This document shows positions 8,930-17,718 of a stretch of DNA of 64,000 nucleotides, piece by piece. The DNA is taken from positions 124,001 to 188,000 of the forward strand of contig CAJQLO010000002.1 of NCBI GenBank assembly GCA_905479195.1. Direction: 5' to 3'. Source of the DNA: an uncultured Gammaproteobacteria bacterium. Its GTDB lineage: Bacteria > Pseudomonadota > Gammaproteobacteria > GCA-002705445 > GCA-002716945. The position numbers and the translations under genes are program-made. The notes beneath the pieces were generated by a model. That model saw nothing but the letters and a program-made list of their open reading frames with translations. It was not told where the DNA came from and made no database searches. Within the stretch, counting starts at the first letter, position 1, and each line of letters starts with the position of its first letter.

Positions 8930-9439
8930 TTGCTACTAACAATTCTTATAGCTATTGCTATCTACATAATGTTTGTTAAAAATTTATTTTCAGCAATTAT
9001 GGCAACAACTATTTTCAGTCTTATATCTGCTCTTATTTTTTTATTATTAGATGGCGTAGATGTTTCTTTAACAGAAGCTGCTGTTGGTGCTGGAATATCT
9101 ACGATTTTATTTTTAAGCACCCTGAAACATACGAATGTTATGGTAAAGGAATCTAAAACTCCCTCTTTTCCATTAATAGTATTATTTTTATTACTGCTAG
9201 GTTTACTAAGTTTCGCAGTATCTGATTTACCAGAATTTGGTAAATTTAACCAAACATCAAATTCACAAGTTAGTGAATATTATATTAATAAATCTAAAAC
9301 AGAGATGGGTGTTCCTAATGTTGTAACATCTATTTTAGCTGGCTATAGAGGGTTTGATACACTTGGGGAAGTTGTTGTAATATTTATTGCTGGGATATCA
9401 GTCTTAGGAATATTAAGAAAAAGAAAGAGTAATTCATGA
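8930..9439 (+). CDS. MrpB/MbhD-like subunit (DUF4040), start uncertain
   Basis: A membrane protein of about 169 residues with the D-V-S-L-T-E-A-A-V-G-A-G motif (near residue 44) of the MbhD/DUF4040 domain that in other systems forms the C-terminal part of MrpA. A second half carries G-F-D-T-L-G-E-V-V-V, matching the MbhE-like part. The only ordinary start in frame is TTG 8930, which has no Shine-Dalgarno. The open frame reaches back to the mrpG stop, and ATA 8918 or ATT 8915/8912 would restore the usual length of the first helix, with a purine-rich GGGGAAG at 8898-8904 at a usable distance. Confidence 0.8.
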   Translation: MLLTILIAIAIYIMFVKNLFSAIMATTIFSLISALIFLLLDGVDVSLTEAAVGAGISTILFLSTLKHTNVMVKESKTPSFPLIVLFLLLLGLLSFAVSDLPEFGKFNQTSNSQVSEYYINKSKTEMGVPNVVTSILAGYRGFDTLGEVVVIFIAGISVLGILRKRKSNS

Positions 9440-9858
9440 GACATCATACAATTCCCAGAATAGTCACTAAGCTACTGATTCCTGTAATTTTATTATTTGG
9501 TTTATATGTACAATTCCATGGCGACTTCTCAGCAGGCGGAGGATTTCAAGCAGGGGTAATATTTGCAGCAGGTTTTATTTTATATAATATTATTTTTGGA
9601 TTAGATATTGGCAAATCAATCCTAAGTGTTAATACTTCAAAATCTTTAATGGCTTTAGGTGTCATTTTATATCTTATGGTTGGCTTCTTAGGTATCTTGC
9701 TTGGTGGTAATTTTTTAGAGTATAACTATTTGTCAAATACACCAATAAATGGTCAGCTTCTAGGTATATTCCTGGTTGAACTGGGAGTGGGTTTAACTGT
9801 CAGTAATGTAATGGTTTTAGTATTTTATTCATTTAATGATATTAGCGAGGAAAAATAA
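9436..9858 (+). CDS. mrpB: Mrp-type antiporter subunit B
   Basis: A 140-residue, four-helix MnhB-domain protein. The signature H-G-D-F-S-A-G-G-G-F-Q-A-G-V-I near residue 28 is diagnostic, and the late E-L-G-V-G-L-T-V segment fits. Its ATG overlaps the previous stop by 4 bases and its TAA overlaps the start of mrpC. Part of the membrane Na+/H+ antiporter. Confidence 0.92.
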   Translation: MRHHTIPRIVTKLLIPVILLFGLYVQFHGDFSAGGGFQAGVIFAAGFILYNIIFGLDIGKSILSVNTSKSLMALGVILYLMVGFLGILLGGNFLEYNYLSNTPINGQLLGIFLVELGVGLTVSNVMVLVFYSFNDISEEK

Positions 9859-10181
9859 TGCTATTTGTACTTAATATGATTTTATTTCTTCTAGGTTTAT
9901 TCATAATAATCCGAGAATCAAATTTAATTAAAAAGGTGATTGGTTTAAATATATTTCAGTCTTCAGTATTTATCTTTTACTTAATTATAAGTAAAGTTGA
10001 TGGCGGAGTCCCTCCAATTCTAAATGACGATCAATTAATCTACTCTAACCCTTTGCCTCATGTCTTAATCCTTACAGCAATTGTTGTTGGTATTGCGACA
10101 ACAAGCCTTGCTCTTGCTTTAATCATTAAGGTTAAACAAAAGTATAATTCAATAGAAGAACATGAACTGGATAAGATATAA
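9858..10181 (+). CDS. mrpC: Mrp-type antiporter subunit C (NuoK-like)
   Basis: A 107-residue, three-helix protein homologous to NuoK of respiratory complex I. It keeps the family P-L-P-H-V-L-I-L-T-A-I-V-V-G-I-A motif near residues 61-76, with I-F-Q-S-S-V in helix 2. Starts at ATG 9858 sharing a base with the mrpB stop (TAATG). It couples the antiporter-like subunits in the membrane arm. Confidence 0.92.
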   Translation: MLFVLNMILFLLGLFIIIRESNLIKKVIGLNIFQSSVFIFYLIISKVDGGVPPILNDDQLIYSNPLPHVLILTAIVVGIATTSLALALIIKVKQKYNSIEEHELDKI

Positions 10182-10184
10182 AAA

Positions 10185-11657
10185 ATGAACCAGTTACCAG
10201 TATTAATTATAGTATTACCTCTATTAATTGCCCCAATACTATTACTTGTCAGAGATAATAGGCATGTCTATAATTTAAGCCTAGGCGTATCTTTCTTAAA
10301 TATTTTGCTGATACTAATACTGTTCCAAGATGTCTATCAGAATGGAAATATACTATATGAACTTGGCTCATGGAAAGCACCTATTGGCATTAGATTAAAC
10401 GCTGATTTACTATCATGTTACTTTCTTTTGCTTATCAATTTTATGGCTTTCATATGTTTGATAGCTGGAAATAAGACTATAAAATCACAAGTAGAAGACG
10501 ATAATATACATTTATTTTATATTGCTTGGCTACTTTGCAATGTTGGATTTTCAGGTATCGTTCTCACAAATGATATATTTAACTTATTTGTTTTTTTAGA
10601 AATTTCTTCACTTGCTAGTTATTTTCTTATATCCCAAGGTAATTATAAAGCTTCTAGTCTTGCAGCTATACAGTATTTATTTATTGGAAGCATTGGTGCA
10701 GTATTTATATTATTTGCAATCGGCATTTTATATGTAAATACAGGTACTCTGAATATGACGGATCTATCAAACAAGATAAGGAGTGGCAGTATCTCGCTTT
10801 CTATGTCTCTTTCCATAGCTATGTTTCTCATAGGCGTGGGCATTAAAACAGCTCTATTTCCACTGCATGGTTGGCTAATAAGAACATATTCGTATGCCCC
10901 ATCTATAATAGTTTCATACTTTTCAGGGACATCTACTAAAATAGGTATCTATATTTTACTTAGAGTATTTTTAGATATATTCAACTCAATAAATCCATTA
11001 GAGTATTATAATCTTGCCCAGCTCATTTTATTTTTATCACTCATAGGGGTTTTATTATCAACTTTATATGCTATCAAACAAAATGAAATTAAAAAAATGC
11101 TAGCCTATTCAAGTGTTGCTCAATTAAGCTATATAATCATAGCAATAATGCTATTAACCCCAGATGGATTAACAGCATCTCTTATACATGTATTTAATCA
11201 CTCAATCATCAAAACTGGATTATTTTTAGTGGTTACTGTTTTATTTATAAATAATAAAAACGTGAGTATAGGTGACTTCTCAGGACTAGGAGAGAAATAT
11301 CCATTACTCATGTCAGCTTTCGTAATATTATTGCTTGGTTTAATAGGGTTGCCGTTAACATCTGGATTCATAAGCAAATGGTATTTAATTTCAGCAATAC
11401 TCCAATCTGATTATTGGTATATTAGTGGCGTTATACTGATCACCTCTTTCATGACATTCTTTTATGCTTGGCTATTAATTGAAAAGATTTATTTTTCTGC
11501 GAGGCTCAATCATGATGCTTCAGTAGCAACAAGTTATCAATTGCTATGTGTTTACTTTCTAGCTGCTTTAACGATATATCTTGGTGTTGATACATCATTA
11601 ACTTTTGGCATTTCCGAGCAAATATCAAATAATTTTTATAGTACTATAAATCAATGA
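10185..11657 (+). CDS. mrpD: Mrp-type antiporter subunit D (NuoL/M/N-like), first copy
   Basis: A 490-residue proton-translocating subunit with about 14 membrane helices. Key charged residues of the family are present: Glu in F-V-F-L-E-I-S-S-L-A (near 137), Lys in G-I-K-T-A-L-F-P-L-H-G-W-L (near 220), His and Lys in H-V-F-N-H-S-I-I-K-T-G (near 334-342) and Lys in F-I-S-K-W-Y (near 392). It is followed by two further homologues; of the three it looks closest to standard MrpD. It overlaps the next gene by 4 bases. Confidence 0.9.
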   Translation: MNQLPVLIIVLPLLIAPILLLVRDNRHVYNLSLGVSFLNILLILILFQDVYQNGNILYELGSWKAPIGIRLNADLLSCYFLLLINFMAFICLIAGNKTIKSQVEDDNIHLFYIAWLLCNVGFSGIVLTNDIFNLFVFLEISSLASYFLISQGNYKASSLAAIQYLFIGSIGAVFILFAIGILYVNTGTLNMTDLSNKIRSGSISLSMSLSIAMFLIGVGIKTALFPLHGWLIRTYSYAPSIIVSYFSGTSTKIGIYILLRVFLDIFNSINPLEYYNLAQLILFLSLIGVLLSTLYAIKQNEIKKMLAYSSVAQLSYIIIAIMLLTPDGLTASLIHVFNHSIIKTGLFLVVTVLFINNKNVSIGDFSGLGEKYPLLMSAFVILLLGLIGLPLTSGFISKWYLISAILQSDYWYISGVILITSFMTFFYAWLLIEKIYFSARLNHDASVATSYQLLCVYFLAALTIYLGVDTSLTFGISEQISNNFYSTINQ

Positions 11658-13093
11658 GTATTTTATTATCACATATTCTATTTCTAGCTTTTGGTATAGT
11701 GATTATTTATCTGCTTAGAAAAGAAACCTTTACTGGTGTGGTTTCTATATTTATAAGTCTCGCATCTCTTGTATATGCTTTATACATAATTAGCATACAA
11801 GATATCTTGATTAATCAAAAAACTGATATAGTTAATATTATTCCAGGAATCCCATTATCATTTAGCTTAGATTATTTGGGTGTAATATTTCTAGTTATCT
11901 CAAATGGACTATGGCTCATGGTATCTATTTTTTCAGAAAGATATCTAGAATTAAATAAGTACCAAAACAAACCAAAGTTTTATATATTTTTTACACTATC
12001 AATGCTAGCTACCAATGGGATTATCTATTCATCTAATTTATTAACTACTTTTGTTTTTTATGAAATATTGACAATTGCTACATATCCACTTGTAACATTC
12101 AAAGGTGACAAAAAATCAATTATAAATGGTAAGAAATATTTATACTATTTACTCGGAACATCTATAATATTTTTCTTACCAGCAATAATATTCACCTATA
12201 TATTGACTGGGACTTTAGACTATAAAGTTGGCGGTATATTCACTAGTTATAATAATACTGCCATATACATTCTTGTTATTTTATATTTATTTGGAATTGC
12301 TAAATCTGCAGTCATGCCATTTCATAAATGGTTACCATCTGCAATGGTTGCACCAACACCAGTGAGCGCACTACTTCATGCTGTGGCTGTAGTTAAATCT
12401 GGAGTATTCATAATGTTAAAGGTTTTTTTGTTCATATTTGGAGTAGATGTATTGACGCAGAGTGGCGCAAATATAATTATTATACTCTTTGCATCGTTTA
12501 CGATTATATCGTCATCCTTTATTGCTCTAAACCAAGATAATATTAAATTACGCTTAGCATATTCAACTATTGGCCAATTATCATATATAGTTTTAGCTAC
12601 GGCAATTCTGGCGCCATATTCTATTTTAGCTGCCGTTCTTCATTTAATATTTCATGCTTTAGGAAAAATAATGCTATTCCTTTCTGCGGGTATTATTGCA
12701 ACACAGACAGGTATTAAAAATGTTAGTGAAATGAATAACCTTTCTTCAAAATTACCCATTACCTGTCTACTGATGACTATCGGTGCAATTATCATGATTG
12801 GTTTACCTCCAACAATTGGATTTATTAGCAAGTGGTATTTATTACTTGGTATTATGGAATCAGAAAATTTATACTTACTTATTGTAATCATCTTGAGCAC
12901 ATTGCTTAATGCGAGTTATTATTTTCCGATGATTTATAAATCATATTTTGAAAAAGCAAAATTTGACTACAAAAGTCCTAGCTGTGAAGATATGCCTCTA
13001 GCCTTTCCGGTGATTATTGTTGGATTTATAGCAGTAATTCTTTTTTTCAAAACTGATTTTATTATAAAATTTATTACAGAGAATATTATTTAA
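11654..13093 (+). CDS. Second NuoL/M/N-like antiporter subunit of the Mrp cluster
   Basis: A 479-residue multi-helix protein of the same family. It has the helix-5 Glu (T-F-V-F-Y-E-I-L), helix-7 Lys (I-A-K-S-A-V-M-P-F-H-K-W-L-P), the A-P-T-P-V-S-A-L-L-H-A motif typical of NuoL/M and MrpA/D, and Lys in L-G-K-I-M and I-S-K-W-Y. The A-P-T-P-V-S-A-L-L-H-A motif is better kept here than in the first copy, so it may do the job of the MrpA N-terminal domain, which is otherwise absent. Inferred to be a second ion-conducting subunit. Confidence 0.85.
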   Translation: MSILLSHILFLAFGIVIIYLLRKETFTGVVSIFISLASLVYALYIISIQDILINQKTDIVNIIPGIPLSFSLDYLGVIFLVISNGLWLMVSIFSERYLELNKYQNKPKFYIFFTLSMLATNGIIYSSNLLTTFVFYEILTIATYPLVTFKGDKKSIINGKKYLYYLLGTSIIFFLPAIIFTYILTGTLDYKVGGIFTSYNNTAIYILVILYLFGIAKSAVMPFHKWLPSAMVAPTPVSALLHAVAVVKSGVFIMLKVFLFIFGVDVLTQSGANIIIILFASFTIISSSFIALNQDNIKLRLAYSTIGQLSYIVLATAILAPYSILAAVLHLIFHALGKIMLFLSAGIIATQTGIKNVSEMNNLSSKLPITCLLMTIGAIIMIGLPPTIGFISKWYLLLGIMESENLYLLIVIILSTLLNASYYFPMIYKSYFEKAKFDYKSPSCEDMPLAFPVIIVGFIAVILFFKTDFIIKFITENII

Positions 13094-13094
13094 C

Positions 13095-13310
13095 ATGAAT
13101 GATAGAAATAAAATAATTTATACGCTTATTTTACTGATAAATATAACTCCATATTTATATGTATTCTATAATTTTAAGAAAATTAATTTTAATATAGATG
13201 GTATAATTGGCTTCTACCCTATTTTTGGATTCTTAGCATGTATCAGCTTAATTATTATTGCAAAAATTCTAGCTGTTGTGCTAAAGAAAGGAGATACTTA
13301 TTATGATTAG
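13095..13310 (+). CDS. Small two-helix membrane protein of the Mrp cluster
   Basis: A 71-residue protein with membrane segments at about 9-26 and 40-62, then a basic turn and the C-terminal end G-D-T-Y-Y-D. The spacing is tight: it starts 1 base after the preceding stop and overlaps the next gene by 8 bases, so it is cotranslated with the cluster. Similar short proteins ending in D-Y-Y-D occur, to my recollection, between antiporter-like genes in related clusters. No function is known to me; a linker or assembly subunit is an inference. Confidence 0.6.
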   Translation: MNDRNKIIYTLILLINITPYLYVFYNFKKINFNIDGIIGFYPIFGFLACISLIIIAKILAVVLKKGDTYYD

Positions 13311-14970
13311 TAGTCTTATCAGTCATCCAGCCTTTCCATTAGCTGTAGGTTCTTTATTTATTTTTATCTTTAAAGAGAAAGCGAATCTAATATCAATCGG
13401 ATCTATTTTAATATCATTATTTGTACTTTTATTTATTACAGATAATATAGATTATGTATATAAGAGTGGTCTTGCTTCTCTTAATTATTTTTCATATTCA
13501 AAACTTGCATATCTTTTCTGTTTGGTTTTTCTAATCATGGGATTAATTGGTAAATTATTTTCAATTTATAGAGATAGTTATAAAGAAAAAGCAATGGTAT
13601 TAATCTATATATCCTCAGCTATCTTTGTACTATTTTCTGGTGACTTTTTAACACTCTATATCTTCTGGGAAATTATGGCTATTGCATCTACTATGGTTAT
13701 TTGGTCATCTAATTCAGATAAATCTCTATCTGCAGGCAATAGATATCTTCTAATGCATCTCTTGGGAGGCCTAATTTTATTACTTGGAATTATAGGGTTA
13801 TATATAGATACAAATAATTTACAAATAAGATTATTAAATTTGGATACTTGGTATAACTGGATGATCCTCGTTGGATTTTTATTGAATGCAGGTGCTCCTC
13901 CATTTTCTCAATGGATACCAGATGCATATCCAGAAGGTAGTTACTCTTCAACAGTATTTCTTTCAGCTTACACAACAAAAACTTCTGTTTTTATACTAAT
14001 CGTTACTTTTGCTGGAAGCCATATACTAATGTTAATTGGAATATATATGATTATGTATGGAATTATCTATGCATTGCTTGAAAATGATATCAGAAGAATA
14101 CTTTCATACAGCATAGTAAATCAAGTTGGCTTTATGATTGTTGGGATTGGAATAGGAACAGAGCTTTCTCTTAATGGGACAGCAGCTCATGCTTTTTCAC
14201 ATATTATATATAAAGGCTTACTGCTAATGTCAGCAGGAAGTGTTATTTATATGATTAATAAATATAAATGCACAGATGTTGGTGGCTTATATAAAACAAT
14301 GCCTTTAACAGCAATCTGTGGAATCATAGGTGCTTTAGCGATTTCAGCTTTTCCTTTAACATCCGGTTTTATTTCTAAATCAATGATAGTTGATGCCAGC
14401 ATTCATGAAGGAATGCAGCTGGTATGGTTAATGCTGTTAGTAGGGTCAGCCGGCGTATTTCTTCATGCAGGTATAAAATTTCCATGGTTTGTATTTTTTC
14501 ATAGAGACAAAAAAATTATTACAACAGATCCTCCAATATATATGAAATATGCAATGATTATAGCTTCAACAATATGCATTGTTATAGGAATCTGGCCACA
14601 ATTACTTTATAGTTTGCTGCCATATCCTGTAGATTTTATTCCTTATACCGGAAACCATGTCGTTTCTCAATTACACTTGTTATTCTTTTCGGCATTAGCA
14701 TTTTTCATCAGCTTAAAATATTTAGAAAGGACTCTGACTTTGACCTTGGACATTGATTGGTTATATAGAGGCAAAATTAAATATATTAAGTTATTAACGA
14801 AATATATTTTTAGTATGATAAATAAAACTGAAAATATTTTCTCTTTTACTAGCTTGAGGAATAAATTTGCTACATTAGAGGATTATCTTTTAAGGCAGAC
14901 GACAATATCGGCAATGCTAATTTTAATTTTAATTATTTTTTCAGTGTCTCTTATAATGAATATTAATTAG
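13303..14970 (+). CDS. Third NuoL/M/N-like antiporter subunit of the Mrp cluster
   Basis: A 555-residue protein, the longest and most diverged of the three. It keeps Glu in I-F-W-E-I-M-A-I-A (near 122), Lys in T-T-K-T-S-V-F (near 226), His and Lys in H-A-F-S-H-I-I-Y-K-G (near 295-303) and Lys in I-S-K-S-M (near 356). After the core of about 14 helices it adds a C-terminal extension: a cytoplasmic or amphipathic region (about 480-530) and a last helix at 537-553, recalling the C-terminal arm of NuoL. It ends the cluster and converges on pmbA with an 8-base overlap. Confidence 0.85.
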   Translation: MISSLISHPAFPLAVGSLFIFIFKEKANLISIGSILISLFVLLFITDNIDYVYKSGLASLNYFSYSKLAYLFCLVFLIMGLIGKLFSIYRDSYKEKAMVLIYISSAIFVLFSGDFLTLYIFWEIMAIASTMVIWSSNSDKSLSAGNRYLLMHLLGGLILLLGIIGLYIDTNNLQIRLLNLDTWYNWMILVGFLLNAGAPPFSQWIPDAYPEGSYSSTVFLSAYTTKTSVFILIVTFAGSHILMLIGIYMIMYGIIYALLENDIRRILSYSIVNQVGFMIVGIGIGTELSLNGTAAHAFSHIIYKGLLLMSAGSVIYMINKYKCTDVGGLYKTMPLTAICGIIGALAISAFPLTSGFISKSMIVDASIHEGMQLVWLMLLVGSAGVFLHAGIKFPWFVFFHRDKKIITTDPPIYMKYAMIIASTICIVIGIWPQLLYSLLPYPVDFIPYTGNHVVSQLHLLFFSALAFFISLKYLERTLTLTLDIDWLYRGKIKYIKLLTKYIFSMINKTENIFSFTSLRNKFATLEDYLLRQTTISAMLILILIIFSVSLIMNIN

Positions 14971-16291
14971 TTCCACCGATAGTAATATTATCTATCAACA
15001 ATGAACCTGTTCTAATTCTATTTCTTAAATCAATATCATCACCAAGAGCAACAATGTTTTGGAACATTTGAGATAGATTAGAGGCCACAGTTATTTCTGT
15101 TACTGGATACTGTATTTCACCATTCTCAACTAAATATCCAAAGGCTCCTCTAGAATAATCACCAGTTAAAGTATTAGCTCCACTACCCATCATATCTGTT
15201 ATATATATACCATTCTTTAGTGTAGAAATAATATCCGAAACTAGCGGCTCACTTGAGTTCATAGTTATGTTAGTTAAAACACCATTTCCAGTGCAATCCA
15301 TTTTAAGTTTTCTGGACGAATAAGTATCTAATAAATAAGTTTTCAGAATACCATTATCAATAATATTCTTATTTTCTGTTAAAACACCCTCAGAGTCATA
15401 TGGTCGAGTTGCAGGGCCATTAACCAACAATGGTTCTTCACATATATTTACAAAATCTGGAAATATTTTTTCGTTAATTTTATCTAATAGAAAACTCGAT
15501 TTTTTATAAATAGCCGAGCCATTAATAGCTGATAAAAAATTACTAATGATAGACGCAGACATTTCGGGTGAAAATAGAACAGGGCAAACTTGAGTTTTCA
15601 AAGTTCTAGCTCCAAGTCTAGACAGAACTCTTTCGGCAGCTTTTTTACCTATACTAGAACCTTCTTCTAATTTTTTAAAGTCTCTAGAAGACGAATACCA
15701 ATAATCTCTTTCCATTAACTTATTTTCTTCTGCTAAAGCAATGCAAGATAAAGAATAATCTGTCGAATTATATGCACCATACGCTCCATTAGTATTTAAA
15801 ATCATATGCGAGTTTTTAGAAAATGAAAATGTTGACCCTTCAGAATTTGATATTCTTTTATCTGCTTTAAAAGCTTCTGCTTCACAATCTTTTGTCATTT
15901 CTATTACATTTTCAACCTCTAAGTCTTTCGGGTAATATATTCCCAAGTTGTCCCATTGTTTTTCTGTAAAATTAGATTCAGGGAGACCTTGGCAATTATC
16001 AGCTTGTGTGTTTTGAGAAATATTTTCAGCTTTTTCAATAGTTTTTATAATATTTTCTGAAGATAAGTTATTCGTTGAAGCATTGCCTTTTTTAAAATCA
16101 TTATAGACAGTTATATTTAAGGCCATGTCCTCATGGTATTCTATATTTTCTACTTCTGCTGATCTAGATGTTACTGTATAACCATTTGATACGCTTAAAT
16201 TAAACTCATGACTATACTTTTTATTTAAATCTTTATAAATTCCTTCGAGTCTATCTTTATAGATAAGTATGTTATTTCCATTAGAGCTCAT
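14963..16291 (-). CDS. pmbA: TldE/PmbA-family metalloprotease subunit
   Basis: Partner of TldD in the TldD/TldE heterodimeric metallopeptidase, which in E. coli matures microcin B17 and degrades unfolded CcdA. It is 442 residues long, normal for PmbA. Family features are the R-P-Y-D-S-E-G-V motif (near residue 296), the G-N-G-V-L-T-N segment, and the C-terminal G-D-Y-S-R-G-A-F-G-Y-L-V-E-N-G-E-I and I-R-T-G-S-L-L-I-D-N-I-T-I-G-G. It lacks the H-E-x-x-x-H zinc motif, as expected for the non-catalytic subunit. Its ATG overlaps the tldD stop by 4 bases (ATGA), ensuring coupled synthesis. Confidence 0.92.
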   Translation of the reverse strand: MSSNGNNILIYKDRLEGIYKDLNKKYSHEFNLSVSNGYTVTSRSAEVENIEYHEDMALNITVYNDFKKGNASTNNLSSENIIKTIEKAENISQNTQADNCQGLPESNFTEKQWDNLGIYYPKDLEVENVIEMTKDCEAEAFKADKRISNSEGSTFSFSKNSHMILNTNGAYGAYNSTDYSLSCIALAEENKLMERDYWYSSSRDFKKLEEGSSIGKKAAERVLSRLGARTLKTQVCPVLFSPEMSASIISNFLSAINGSAIYKKSSFLLDKINEKIFPDFVNICEEPLLVNGPATRPYDSEGVLTENKNIIDNGILKTYLLDTYSSRKLKMDCTGNGVLTNITMNSSEPLVSDIISTLKNGIYITDMMGSGANTLTGDYSRGAFGYLVENGEIQYPVTEITVASNLSQMFQNIVALGDDIDLRNRIRTGSLLIDNITIGGTN

Positions 16292-17718
16292 ACCTGTGTT
16301 CCTCCAACAGTTATCTCATCTATTTTAAGAGTAGGCTGCCCTACTCCTACTGGAACACTTTGCCCATCTTTTCCACATGTACCAACTCCGTCATCTAATT
16401 TTAAATCATTCCCTACCATAGATACTTTTTTCAAAACCTCTGGTCCATTACCAATCAGAGTCATACCTTTAATTGGTTTGGTAACTTTTCCATTTTCGAT
16501 TAAATATGCTTCTGATGCTGTGAATACAAATTGTCCATTTGTTATATCAACCTGGCCACCAGAAAAATTAACAGCATAAATTCCATCTTTAACAGACTCT
16601 ATTATTTCGCTTGGATTAAACTCACCAGGCAACATGAAGGTATTTGTCATTCTTGGCATAGGTAAGCATGCGTAACTTTCTCTTCTTCCATTTCCTGTAG
16701 GACTGACATTCATAAGTTTAGCATTGATTTTATCTTGCATATATCCTTTAAGGATTCCATTCTCAATCAGCGTATTACATTTTGTTTCGCAACCTTCATC
16801 ATCCACAGATAAAGATCCCCTTCTCTTTGAAATTGTGCCATCATCAACAATTGTGCATTGGCTAGAAGCAACTTGCTTTCCTATTAGGTCAGAAAAAGCT
16901 GAGGTTTTTTTTCTATTAAAATCACCCTCGAGTCCATGCCCAATAGCCTCATGTAGAAGCACTCCAGGCCATCCAGGTCCCAAGACAACTGTCATAGACC
17001 CTGCTTTTCCATCTTCGGCTTGAAGATTTACAGCTGCTTGTCTAATTGCTTCATCAGCAAATTCATAAGCAAATTTTGTATCAATTATTTCATCATAAGA
17101 ATATCTGCCGCCACCGCCAGAGGAACCACGTTCTCTTCGGTCACCTACTTTCAAGATAACCATTACACTAAATCTAACTAAGGGCCTGTCATCAAAAGCC
17201 TTAATACCATCCGTATTTAGAATTAAAATTGAATCATATGTCCCAGCTAAGCTCACAATCACTTGCTCCACTCTGTCATCTTTATCTCGTACATATTTAT
17301 CAATATCTTTTAAAAATTTAACTTTTATATCATCTGTCTTAAAATCTAAAGGCGAGACTGAGTTATATAATTTTCTTATATTTTTAGAATTACCAAGTTG
17401 TATTTCTCTACTTTGGCCACTCTTCACTATGCACTTAGATGTTTTAGCTGCAGAAATTAAATTTTCATAGTTAAAGTTATTACTATATGCAAAACCAGAT
17501 TTATCTCCTGCCACAGATCTAATTCCAACTCCGCTATCTATGTTTGATGAACCGCTTTTAACAATACCGTCTTCTAATTGCCAACCTTCAGAATTAGTAT
17601 ATTGAAAATATAAATCTGCAAAGTCTATGTTTTTAGGACATGCTGCCGAAAGTATATTCTCAAGCTTTTCATTTGTTAAGTCATGATTATCTAAGATGAG
17701 ATTTTGTATATAATTCAT
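16288..17718 (-). CDS. tldD: Metalloprotease TldD
   Basis: Catalytic subunit of the TldD/TldE protease (476 residues). The zinc-binding H-E-A-I-G-H lies at 256-261, followed by G-L-E-G-D-F-N-R-K; the S-V-D-D-E-G motif lies near 301, and the usual C-terminal G-T-C-G-K-D-G-Q motif near 450. Here it is encoded next to pmbA and downstream of yhdP and a nitrilase-like gene, an order common in gammaproteobacteria. Overlaps the nitrilase-like stop by 4 bases. Confidence 0.95.
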   Translation of the reverse strand: MNYIQNLILDNHDLTNEKLENILSAACPKNIDFADLYFQYTNSEGWQLEDGIVKSGSSNIDSGVGIRSVAGDKSGFAYSNNFNYENLISAAKTSKCIVKSGQSREIQLGNSKNIRKLYNSVSPLDFKTDDIKVKFLKDIDKYVRDKDDRVEQVIVSLAGTYDSILILNTDGIKAFDDRPLVRFSVMVILKVGDRRERGSSGGGGRYSYDEIIDTKFAYEFADEAIRQAAVNLQAEDGKAGSMTVVLGPGWPGVLLHEAIGHGLEGDFNRKKTSAFSDLIGKQVASSQCTIVDDGTISKRRGSLSVDDEGCETKCNTLIENGILKGYMQDKINAKLMNVSPTGNGRRESYACLPMPRMTNTFMLPGEFNPSEIIESVKDGIYAVNFSGGQVDITNGQFVFTASEAYLIENGKVTKPIKGMTLIGNGPEVLKKVSMVGNDLKLDDGVGTCGKDGQSVPVGVGQPTLKIDEITVGGTQV

